NCBI RefSeq assembly: GCF_900115055.1
Contig: NZ_FOVD01000003.1
Span: forward strand, 62,001 to 126,000
Length of the DNA stretch: 64,000 bases
Source of the DNA: Chryseobacterium oleae
GTDB taxonomy: Bacteria; Bacteroidota; Bacteroidia; Flavobacteriales; Weeksellaceae
Direction: 5' to 3'
The number at the start of each line of letters is the position of its first letter. Within the stretch, counting starts at the first letter, position 1. Positions 1-7,077 of this stretch are shown one piece after another. The position numbers were made by a program, and so were the translations under genes. The notes beneath the pieces were generated by a model. It did no database searches, was not told the origin of the DNA, and worked only from the letters and a program-made list of their open reading frames with translations.

Positions 1-146
1 GAAGCGGTTCTCGAAATTAAAACATAATTAGTGTCATTCGGAATAATCTTTTGAATGGCCGCGTCCTGAATAGGTCTCAGACTTTCCCATTTCTGGTCGC
101 GGATGTATTTTCTGATCGGCTCAGAAAGCATGTCGAATGCTGTCAT
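1..146 (-). CDS. DEAD-type helicase, N-terminus only (runs off left edge)
   Basis: Only the first 48 codons are inside the window. Reading leftward from the ATG at 146 the frame stays open to base 1. Residues 20-27 contain W followed by LRPIQ, a Q-motif-like signature of superfamily II helicases, and the visible end (YVLISRTA) is where the Walker A motif would begin. The start overlaps the stop of the upstream ATPase gene in an ATGA junction, so the two are translationally coupled. BREX-type clusters pair DUF2791 ATPases with Lhr-like helicases (BrxHI), so I infer that kind of helicase. The rest of the protein is not visible, so the family is only probable. Confidence 0.7.
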   Translation of the reverse strand, partial: MTAFDMLSEPIRKYIRDQKWESLRPIQDAAIQKIIPNDTNYVLISRTA

Positions 147-1459
147 ATTTCCTCAATACTGTCTAACATTACCAAATCATTCGGTCTCTCATCTGAAATC
201 TCAATTTCCCCGAAAAGCTGCTTTTTATCTACATTTGGATTCTGCCTGATGATGTTCAGAATATTCAGAAAATCCCTGATCACTTCTCTGGGAGTCAGGA
301 ATTCTGAAGCTCCCGGTTTATTGAACATTTCTTCCATGAAAGCAAAAATTTCATCGTCGGTGATATTCAGTTCTACTTTATAGTTAAAATCAAAAATCAG
401 CTTCAGTTTTTTCAGTAAAACAAAGATTTCATTATGGTCCAAAGGTGTTAATTTGATCACCGGCTGGGCAAAATCCCTGATCTCAAGTGTTTCAAATTTA
501 TTGGTTTCCAGTCTGGATTTTAAAGCCTGATAGCTGAACAGTCCTCTCCTTTCATTTTCCAGAAATTCTTTTGTTCCTGCAAAATTAATGAAGAGATTGG
601 AAATTTTCCCTTGAAAACAGTCGTTATAGATAGATAAAATTTTCTCGTAATTTTTTTCACGGGCCGCTGCCGTAGATATTTTGTAGAGATTGATAGCTTC
701 ATCGAGATTGATCATAAACCCGCTATAGCCCATGCTTACAAAGAATTTACAGAAATTCTTAAGCATATCGTAAAAATTGGAATCATTGATAATTTCCCGG
801 ACACCCAGATCCTGTCTTGCTTCTGTTTTGGTTTTATATTCACCTTTGAGCCACTTCAAAGCATTTCTGCGAAGCAATTCATCTCCTTTAATGTAACCCT
901 CGTAGTATTTAACAATCACAGAACCGAAATCGAAACCGCCGACTTCCGTGATTTCATTTACCGTTTTCATAATAGAATTCTGGATCAGACCCAAATACTG
1001 ATCATTTCTGATTTCCGACAGTGAAATATGGTTTTCTTCAGCAGTTTTCGTAATCACTTGCTCGATCCATTTTTCCAGCAAAGTCTGTAATGCGCCGCCT
1101 TCCGGCTTGGTCTGGATGGCAATATTGTCCATAATGGCAGAATACAGGATCACGCTTTTTCCGTCGTTGGAATACAGCCTGTTGTCCGGGGTAAAATCTG
1201 CATTGGAAACAACGAATTTCTGTTTCAGGGCAACAGTGTTCAGCAGATGAAGCATAAAAGATTTTCCGCTTCCAAAATCACCGATCCAGAATTTCGCCAT
1301 GCTGTGGCCGTTTTTCACGTCATCCAAAGAGCTTATGAATGCATTGATCTCTTCCGATCTTCCAACGGTTATATGCTGTACCCCTATTTTCGGGACTACT
1401 CCGCTCACCAGCGAATTGATAATGGAAGTGGCTTCTTTGGGTTTAATATTGTCAATCAT
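143..1459 (-). CDS. DUF2791 / BrxD-like P-loop ATPase
   Basis: A 438-residue P-loop protein with Walker A GDFGSGKS at residues 60-67 and a Walker B-like segment ending in DE at 253-254. The N-terminal region (two helices, then a conserved I-T-V-G-R-x-E-E box) and overall length fit the DUF2791 family, which includes BrxD of BREX phage-defence systems. The family is thought to load or power a partner helicase on DNA; that role is inferred here. The gene overlaps its upstream TerB-domain neighbour by 8 bp and the downstream helicase by 4 bp, a tightly coupled operon. No PglZ, methyltransferase or other BREX core gene is visible, so this is not a standard BREX locus as far as the window shows. 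Confidence 0.8.
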   Translation of the reverse strand: MIDNIKPKEATSIINSLVSGVVPKIGVQHITVGRSEEINAFISSLDDVKNGHSMAKFWIGDFGSGKSFMLHLLNTVALKQKFVVSNADFTPDNRLYSNDGKSVILYSAIMDNIAIQTKPEGGALQTLLEKWIEQVITKTAEENHISLSEIRNDQYLGLIQNSIMKTVNEITEVGGFDFGSVIVKYYEGYIKGDELLRRNALKWLKGEYKTKTEARQDLGVREIINDSNFYDMLKNFCKFFVSMGYSGFMINLDEAINLYKISTAAAREKNYEKILSIYNDCFQGKISNLFINFAGTKEFLENERRGLFSYQALKSRLETNKFETLEIRDFAQPVIKLTPLDHNEIFVLLKKLKLIFDFNYKVELNITDDEIFAFMEEMFNKPGASEFLTPREVIRDFLNILNIIRQNPNVDKKQLFGEIEISDERPNDLVMLDSIEEI

Positions 1460-2918
1460 TGTTTAAAAGTTTTTTATAATAATCAGTATTAATCGTAAAA
1501 TATTCATCCTCTTCTTCAATAAGGATGTCGTCGAGGGTTTCAAAACAGAGATCATTAATTGAATCTATGGTAGATCCCATAAACAGGTTCTTAGACTGTA
1601 AATAAGCAGCCATTTCACTTTGTGGAATATTAAAACTCTGTTTTTCAAATAAGTCTAAAATTTCCTTCTGAATGTCTGATAAATTCAGTTGTTCAATATA
1701 TTTCTGAGTGTCTGTTTCGGCATTGTGATGAGTGATATTCATCGTCAGTTCGTCCTCTTCTTCGGTCCCTGCTGGTTGTTCACTTATATTTTCTGCCTCA
1801 TAATCATCTCTGAGATATTCTTCCAGCAAAGCTACCGTTCCGGAATGCTGTTTCTGAACATTTTCAACGGCATCTCTGTCGATCATTATTTTTTTTCTCT
1901 TCGGAAGATACAGTTTAGAGGCCTTTTCAATCGCTGCTTCAAGATTTCTTGTTGTAATGAATTCGTTTAATATATTTTCAAAATCTGTAAGCTGCTCCTG
2001 GGTGGAGAACAGGCTCTTCTGAATATTTTTTGTAAGCTGTTTTCTGTCAAATTGAGACGTATTGATATCTTTTTCAAAATAATGGAGATAAAGCTTTAAA
2101 GCACTGATCCGGTCATGCTTTGATACAAATTTTGAAGCTTCGAAAAAAATAGTGTCCTGAGAAGGATTTTTAATATTTACCTCTGCCAGCCTGAATATTT
2201 CCCTTTCAAAAGCAAGAGTATTGGAAAAATCTTCTTTAATGGTTTCAAATTTTGTCTTCCACCGGCCGGTATTGTTTTCATTCAGAATAATATTGGTTCT
2301 GTGATCTGCATCCAGAATCTGATGTTGGTTTTCTACAAGAAAAACCTCAAGTTTTGAAACGATCTTTCTGCCGTACTGGTGCTGAATATCCGGATGGGTA
2401 TAGTTAAAATCCGCATTGATCTTCCTTTTAATTCCATAGACTTCCCTTACATTATTTTCGCACAATTTTAATATATGGTTGAAAATTTCAGTCTGTACGG
2501 CATCATAGGTAAAGCGGTAGTTGAGGCTTTCTTTTCTGTAGCTATACTGCAGGCAGACAATAATTTCGGACAGTTCTTCAATAACCGTTGCATAGGATTT
2601 ATTGACCGGAATGCAATGGATTTGGAGATAATCTATGGCTCTTAAAAACTGTTTTAAAATCTGTATTCTGCAGTATTCAATTTCATTGAAAACATTGTCG
2701 GCAAACCATAACCTGTCCAGCATTGCAACCTGCTCATCATTTAAACTTAGTTTCCTGATGTATTTCTTTCCTATTTTCCAGCCCTCAGGATCATACTGCG
2801 GTTGTGCAATATTTTCGACGGAGGGTTCCTGCACATGTAAATCCGTTCCAAAATTGATGGGAATATCTGCACTTCCGGAGACATCAATGATAGAGTCATC
2901 ATAATGTTCATTCTGCAT
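1452..2918 (-). CDS. TerB_N / TerB_C domain protein
   Basis: A 488-residue cytoplasmic protein. Residues about 40-200 resemble the TerB N-terminal domain (a W-x-I-G-x-x-Y stretch, then a helical block with N-V-F-x-x-I-E-Y-C). Residues about 400-488 resemble the TerB C-terminal domain, a winged-helix-like module with acidic patches (EEEDEY near the end). The middle is helical and charged. Published genome-context analysis of Ter proteins predicted that TerB_N/TerB_C proteins work with a helicase and a P-loop ATPase in DNA processing, the arrangement seen here. It ends 8 bp inside the ATPase gene and starts 45 bp after the BRCT gene. The molecular function is not established. Confidence 0.72.
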   Translation of the reverse strand: MQNEHYDDSIIDVSGSADIPINFGTDLHVQEPSVENIAQPQYDPEGWKIGKKYIRKLSLNDEQVAMLDRLWFADNVFNEIEYCRIQILKQFLRAIDYLQIHCIPVNKSYATVIEELSEIIVCLQYSYRKESLNYRFTYDAVQTEIFNHILKLCENNVREVYGIKRKINADFNYTHPDIQHQYGRKIVSKLEVFLVENQHQILDADHRTNIILNENNTGRWKTKFETIKEDFSNTLAFEREIFRLAEVNIKNPSQDTIFFEASKFVSKHDRISALKLYLHYFEKDINTSQFDRKQLTKNIQKSLFSTQEQLTDFENILNEFITTRNLEAAIEKASKLYLPKRKKIMIDRDAVENVQKQHSGTVALLEEYLRDDYEAENISEQPAGTEEEDELTMNITHHNAETDTQKYIEQLNLSDIQKEILDLFEKQSFNIPQSEMAAYLQSKNLFMGSTIDSINDLCFETLDDILIEEEDEYFTINTDYYKKLLNND

Positions 2919-2963
2919 AGTTGTATTCGTATTTAAGGTGATATTTTCGGATAAATTTTCTCT

Positions 2964-3854
2964 TCAGATGGCATCAAAAACATCAAACTCATGAACCAAA
3001 ACTATAGTGTGTCCTGATTTTCTAAGATCCAAGGCTTTTTCTACTTTCCTTCCATAACAGGAATAACTCCAGCACGCATTATTGGTATCGCCAATAATCA
3101 GATAATCCGTTTTTTTAGAAATGGTGTTGACAGCAATTCCACCTTTATCCTGAATCGCTTTCTGCAGTTCACTGCGGTTTCCCCGGCTTAATATACCCGT
3201 AATACAGAATGTTTTGTTTTCAAATATAATTTCAGGATCTACCGCACAGATTCCTGAAATATTTACATCCGCAGTATCCTTTTCTATTTTAGCTGCCGTA
3301 TCAGAGTTTTTCAGCTCGACAAACTGTTTGATAAAAGCCGTAAGTATCGTTCTTTCTTCATCATCAATGATTTTATCAGCAACAATAGACAATACCAGAC
3401 TTCTAATCTCATCATAAGGATAATAAGAGCTTAAGTGTTCATTTTCAGAAAGCCATTCATGAAGTTTGAAGATTTCATGATCATTTAACATACCATCCGC
3501 CAGAACTCCATGAAAAATTCCCTGCAGAAGCTGAAGATCAGATGTGATTCCATTATAATAAATACTGCCGTGTTCGTATTTCTGACACAACCAATATAGA
3601 TCTTCCACAGTTTCTTTGGGTGGTATTCCGTTAGCCACTGTATTTTCAATCAAAAGCATAAATTCCCTGAAAGGGTTTCTGTTGACCAGATCATAATGCT
3701 CTTTGGCCCATAATCTGAGTTCTTCCATTTCTTGGGCATCAATTATATCATCTGAAATTATTCCCAGAAGAAGGCCTTTTAATGAATTAATTGCTTTATC
3801 TGCTCTGGATTTGGTCGTGACAACCTGTAAGTCTGGATTTTCAAAATTCGTCAT
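2964..3854 (-). CDS. TerB-like helical repeats plus C-terminal BRCT domain
   Basis: A 296-residue protein. The N-terminal two thirds carry three acidic helix-turn segments of similar pattern (around residues 35-46, 119-130 and 159-170, each D-x-x-[IL]-[DN]-[DA]-x-E), as in metal-binding TerB-like helical domains. Residues 211-296 form a BRCT domain of the DNA-ligase type: F-E-x-K-x-F-C-I-T-G, an internal K-G-G turn and T-D-Y-L-I-I-G-D. BRCT domains commonly bind DNA ends or phosphopeptides. It is the first gene of the leftward operon. The fusion of TerB-like and BRCT modules next to a helicase/ATPase pair suggests recruitment to damaged or invading DNA, which is inference. Confidence 0.72.
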   Translation of the reverse strand: MTNFENPDLQVVTTKSRADKAINSLKGLLLGIISDDIIDAQEMEELRLWAKEHYDLVNRNPFREFMLLIENTVANGIPPKETVEDLYWLCQKYEHGSIYYNGITSDLQLLQGIFHGVLADGMLNDHEIFKLHEWLSENEHLSSYYPYDEIRSLVLSIVADKIIDDEERTILTAFIKQFVELKNSDTAAKIEKDTADVNISGICAVDPEIIFENKTFCITGILSRGNRSELQKAIQDKGGIAVNTISKKTDYLIIGDTNNACWSYSCYGRKVEKALDLRKSGHTIVLVHEFDVFDAI

Positions 3855-4130
3855 CTTAAATACATTGAGTTTATTGGTTAATTAGCTTGTGTTGATGGTA
3901 AAATCAACTTTCTAATATAGCAATATTATAGATTCAAAAATATTCAGAATTAAAAAAAATGCCTTACGGTTTTCCGTAAAATGAGAGATTAGATTTTAGA
4001 GGTTAGAAGCTAGAGGATAGAATTTCTATAAAATAACTTATCATTATAAATTCTATATCCCGCGCCATATACAGCAGCACTGAACGCAAACCCGAATCCC
4101 GACACAAACTCATCACTCATCATTCATAAC
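3855..4130. other. Intergenic spacer with dyad and low-complexity repeats
   Basis: An AT-rich leader of the TerB operon. It holds a perfect dyad GTTGAT-6nt-ATCAAC at 3891-3908, followed by low-complexity runs built from GATTAG/GTTAGAAG words (about 3985-4020) and ATCACTCATCATTC words (about 4108-4130). The latter words recur in several other spacers of this window. No gene is seen here. Confidence 0.5.
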
Positions 4131-4763
4131 TTATCCCTCTCCATCAAGCTGTCTCTGAAACTCCTCCAGATATTTCGCAAGATGAATGCCGTCTGCCAGT
4201 CCGTGGTGGGCTTCCACAGAAACCGGAAGATACTTTTTACCGTCGCGGACACTGAATTTCCCGAAGGTGATCTTTGGAACAGATTCCGAATTATTAAAGC
4301 TGGTAGGATGCAATAACGCACTGAAAGAATTCCAGGGAATGGTTGAATGTCTGATGAGATCTTTTCCAAGTTCGCCATTATTCATTCTGATCCCGGATGT
4401 CCGCTGTACATCTTCTATTTCGTCCTGCATCACCGCATTAAACACGTTAAAATCTTTTGAAAAAGGGATAAATGCAAAACCGAAAGTTCCGTCTGCCCTG
4501 CCGATCGTAGTTCCGGCGTGAATGGCATCATATAAAATCACCTGATCATCTACAATTCTTAGTTTTAATTCATCTACAGCATTGACAGCTACCATCGACC
4601 GGTGAAGATAGGTGGCGAAAAAAGAATGATCATTTTCCTTCGCATAGGCATACGCTTTTGTACAATCGACTTCAGTAGTAAAGCCAAAATACGGGCTTGC
4701 CATTTTGGAGAAAAATTCAAAATGTTCTTTTCTGTTCCAGTTTTCGACGTCTATGATTTTCAT
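4131..4763 (-). CDS. Chloramphenicol acetyltransferase (CAT)-family protein
   Basis: A 210-residue protein of the trimeric CAT fold. The N-terminal V-E-N-W-x-R-K-E-H-F-x-F-F box and the C-terminal H-H-G-L-A-D-G box are family signatures; His187 is the expected catalytic base and Asp191 the structural aspartate. It transfers an acyl group from CoA to a hydroxyl acceptor. Whether chloramphenicol is the substrate cannot be told, because chromosomal CAT-like proteins of Bacteroidota often have unknown acceptors. I start at the ATG at 4763, where the usual family N-terminus begins; an in-frame TTG lies six codons upstream. It stands alone, with no obvious operon partner. Confidence 0.82.
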   Translation of the reverse strand: MKIIDVENWNRKEHFEFFSKMASPYFGFTTEVDCTKAYAYAKENDHSFFATYLHRSMVAVNAVDELKLRIVDDQVILYDAIHAGTTIGRADGTFGFAFIPFSKDFNVFNAVMQDEIEDVQRTSGIRMNNGELGKDLIRHSTIPWNSFSALLHPTSFNNSESVPKITFGKFSVRDGKKYLPVSVEAHHGLADGIHLAKYLEEFQRQLDGEG

Positions 4764-5014
4764 TGATTTTATTTGCTGCAAATTTCCGTAAGTTTTCCCG
4801 GTTTTAAAAGTTTATCCTGAAAAAAATATAGAAATAACGAATCAGAGATATATTGAAAACTTAATATCTATGCTTGGTTTTGGTCGGTTTTTTGATGCAA
4901 ACAGAACAGGTTTACACGATGAGATCTTCATTCTTTACTGTAAATTTCTCACTAACATTCTTTTGGCTTACTTACTAAAGAAGCCGGACTTAACAATAAT
5001 TGGACAAATACAAT

Positions 5015-5859
5015 ATGGAGACAGAAAAAATTGGATTCATCGGATTAGGAAATATGGGCCATCCTATGGCTAAAAACCTTGAAAAAGCTGGGTTTCCGCT
5101 CTCGGTTTACAACAGATCACCTGAGAAAGCTGTGGATTTTAAAGAAAAATCAATCGTTTACACTCAAATTCCGGAGCTGGTTCAGAACAACAGCATCATA
5201 TTCACTATGCTTACCGATGATCTGGCAGCAAAAGCAGTTTATGAAGAAGTTTTAAATCGGACATCAGCGGAAAGCTCTTTATCGATATGAGTACTATTTC
5301 TCCGCAGGCAACCGGTGAAATTTCGGGAGCTGTTAAAATAAAGGAAGGATCTTTCATTGATGCTCCGGTAGCAGGAAGTACCGCACCGGCTGCAGAAGGT
5401 ACGCTAATCATTATGGCTGGTGGTGAGGAAAAAGACCTTCAGAGAGCCATGCCTTATCTGGAAAAACTTGGAAAAGCAGTCAAACATCTGGGCGAAAATG
5501 GAAAAGGAATTGCCGGAAAATTGTCCATCAATTATTTTCTTTCCGCTATTTATCAGGGCTTGGCAGAAACCGTTTTGTTTGCTGATAAACTGGGGATTGA
5601 ACGTACTGCGATGTTAGAAATTATCAATGAAAGTGCAAGCGGAAGCGGTGCCACGAAAGTAAAAACGCCTCTATTGATCAATAACCAGTACAATCCTGCT
5701 TTTGCTTTGGACCTGATGCTTAAAGATATTCTGCTGGCTCAAAATGCAGGTGCCGATTTTCCATTATCAAAGGTTTTAGGTGAAACGTATCAGGCAGCCC
5801 ACGATCAAGGTTTTGGTAAAGATGATGTGATCGGCATTATTAATTATCTGAAAAAATAA
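5015..5859 (+). pseudogene. Frameshifted 3-hydroxyisobutyrate dehydrogenase-like oxidoreductase
   Basis: The two halves of an NAD-binding beta-hydroxyacid dehydrogenase lie in different frames. The first (from the ATG at 5015) carries the Rossmann motif G-F-I-G-L-G-N-M-G and ends at 5290. The second (in frame to 5859) carries the D-A-P-V-A-G-S substrate box and the C-terminal helical domain with the G-K-L-S-I-N-Y helix. The break is at a T-run at 5250-5253: one more T would give V-F-K-S-D-I-S-G-K-L-F-I-D-M-S and restore one continuous frame. The protein would then be about 281 residues, normal for the family. It could be a true pseudogene or a homopolymer sequencing error; everything else looks intact. 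Confidence 0.82.
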
Positions 5860-5896
5860 ATGACAGAAAAGTTCTGGGTTTTAGAAATAGCATTTA

Positions 5897-6364
5897 ATGA
5901 TAGACAGGATGGATACACAAAATTTTAAAGGCAATAACTGGTCTGCAAGAAAAACAGGACCTGTTTATATCGTCAGCATCAAAGATCAATCAAGTATTGT
6001 TGAGGCTTTGACTGATTTTGTTCAAAACCAGAATATACAGGCTGGCGAAATCACGGGCATTGGAGCTGTCAGCGAAGCCACCCTTCGATTTTTTAAACCT
6101 TCCGATAAAAAGTATGTTGATAAAACTTTTCATGAGCAGATGGAAGTGACTAATATTTCCGGAAATGTTTCTGAGATCGATGGAAAACCAGCACTTCATA
6201 TGCATATTACTTTGGGAAGAGAGGATTATACGGCTCTAGCAGGACATCTTCTGGATGCAAGGATTCGCGGTGCCGGAGAATTTATTTTCTATCCTTTACA
6301 TACGAGAGTCGTAAAAGTGAAGAATGAAGAAGTCGGGATCAATTTCTATGATTTTGAAAAATGA
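5897..6364 (+). CDS. PPC/DUF296 domain protein (predicted DNA-binding)
   Basis: A 155-residue protein consisting almost entirely of one PPC (DUF296) domain. It shows the T-G-I-G-A-V-S segment, the alternating M-H-M-H-I-T-L-G strand and the G-G/A-H-L-L-D-A-R-I helix of the family. Bacterial single-domain versions form trimers and are annotated as DNA-binding by analogy with plant AT-hook proteins; their true role is unclear. A second ATG four codons downstream is an equally plausible start. It lies between the broken dehydrogenase and the Crp/Fnr gene on the same strand, 48 bp from the latter. Confidence 0.78.
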   Translation: MIDRMDTQNFKGNNWSARKTGPVYIVSIKDQSSIVEALTDFVQNQNIQAGEITGIGAVSEATLRFFKPSDKKYVDKTFHEQMEVTNISGNVSEIDGKPALHMHITLGREDYTALAGHLLDARIRGAGEFIFYPLHTRVVKVKNEEVGINFYDFEK

Positions 6365-6412
6365 AACAGCATACTGCTTTGAAAATAGTATTTTTGAATA
6401 AATATTTTCCTG

Positions 6413-6994
6413 ATGTTTGACATCCTTCTTTCCCATATCCAAAACAAAGTTGAGCTTTCTGAAGAACAGAGCCATAAGATCCCATCTTTCTTTACGTCCA
6501 AAAAATTACGTAAAAAGCAATATCTGTTACAGGAAGGTGATATTTGCAAATGTCTTTCATTTGTAAGTAAAGGCTTGCTCAAATCTTATGTTTTAGATGA
6601 AAAAGGAAACGAACGGATCAATATGTTTGCCTTCGAAGGATGGTGGATTTCTGATTTCAATAGTTTTATTCATCAGGAAAAAGCAATTCTGAATATTGAT
6701 GCTGTAGAACAAACGGAAATATTGATGATCACCCTGGAGGATTATGAAAGAATGATGCTGGAAATTCCTATAATGGATCGTTATTTCAGGATTCTTTATC
6801 AAAACAGTCTTGTTACAAAAGATTACCGACTGATGGTTTCCAACAGCTTTACAGCAGAAGAAAAATATATGCAGTTTGCCCAAAAGAACCCGGAAATCAT
6901 CAAAAGGGTTCCTCATAATCTTATCGCTTCTTATCTTGGCCTAGCTCCTGAAACGGTAAGCAGAATACGAAAAAAATGGTCCCTGAATACTTGA
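6413..6994 (+). CDS. Crp/Fnr-family transcriptional regulator
   Basis: A 193-residue regulator. Residues about 10-115 form a cyclic-nucleotide-binding-like beta roll (L-L-Q-E-G-D, then the L-S-F-V-S-K-G-L-L strand pair). Residues about 150-193 form a winged helix whose recognition helix reads A-P-E-T-V-S-R-I-R. It lacks the FNR cysteine cluster, so its effector is unknown. Two FNR-like dyads follow directly, the first overlapping its stop codon, just before the reductase gene at 7078. This makes the reductase the natural target of this or a related regulator, although the pairing is inferred from position. Confidence 0.88.
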   Translation: MFDILLSHIQNKVELSEEQSHKIPSFFTSKKLRKKQYLLQEGDICKCLSFVSKGLLKSYVLDEKGNERINMFAFEGWWISDFNSFIHQEKAILNIDAVEQTEILMITLEDYERMMLEIPIMDRYFRILYQNSLVTKDYRLMVSNSFTAEEKYMQFAQKNPEIIKRVPHNLIASYLGLAPETVSRIRKKWSLNT

Positions 6995-7027
6995 TCTGGA
7001 TCAATACTAATGCATGACGCAGGTCAA
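6991..7027. promoter_or_regulatory. Tandem FNR/Crp-type boxes
   Basis: A perfect FNR-type dyad TTGATCTGGATCAA at 6991-7004 is followed by a second, imperfect one, ATGACGCAGGTCAA, at 7014-7027. Their centres are 23 bp apart, on about the same helix face. The second box is centred 30.5 bp before the first base of the TAATTTTG -7 element at 7051, which puts it near -44, the place of a class II Crp/Fnr activator. Confidence 0.65.
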
Positions 7028-7050
7028 GTGTTTCAGCCCTCTCCTGTTCC

Positions 7051-7058
7051 TAATTTTG
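7051..7058 (+). promoter_or_regulatory. -7 element TAATTTTG of the reductase promoter
   Basis: It matches the Bacteroidota consensus TAnnTTTG and lies 20 bp before the ATG at 7078. There is no clear -33 TTTG, consistent with dependence on the activator boxes upstream. Confidence 0.6.
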
Positions 7059-7077
7059 TAAAAGAAATTTTACAGAA

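Noticed and set aside
1..3854. Standard tellurite-resistance operon
   Set aside because: There is no TerC, TerD, TerA or TerZ gene in view; the TerB-related domains are accompanied by DNA-processing proteins instead.
4124..4378. 84-codon minus-strand frame overlapping the CAT-like gene in another frame
   Set aside because: It shares the strand but not the frame of a gene with intact catalytic motifs; no independent support.
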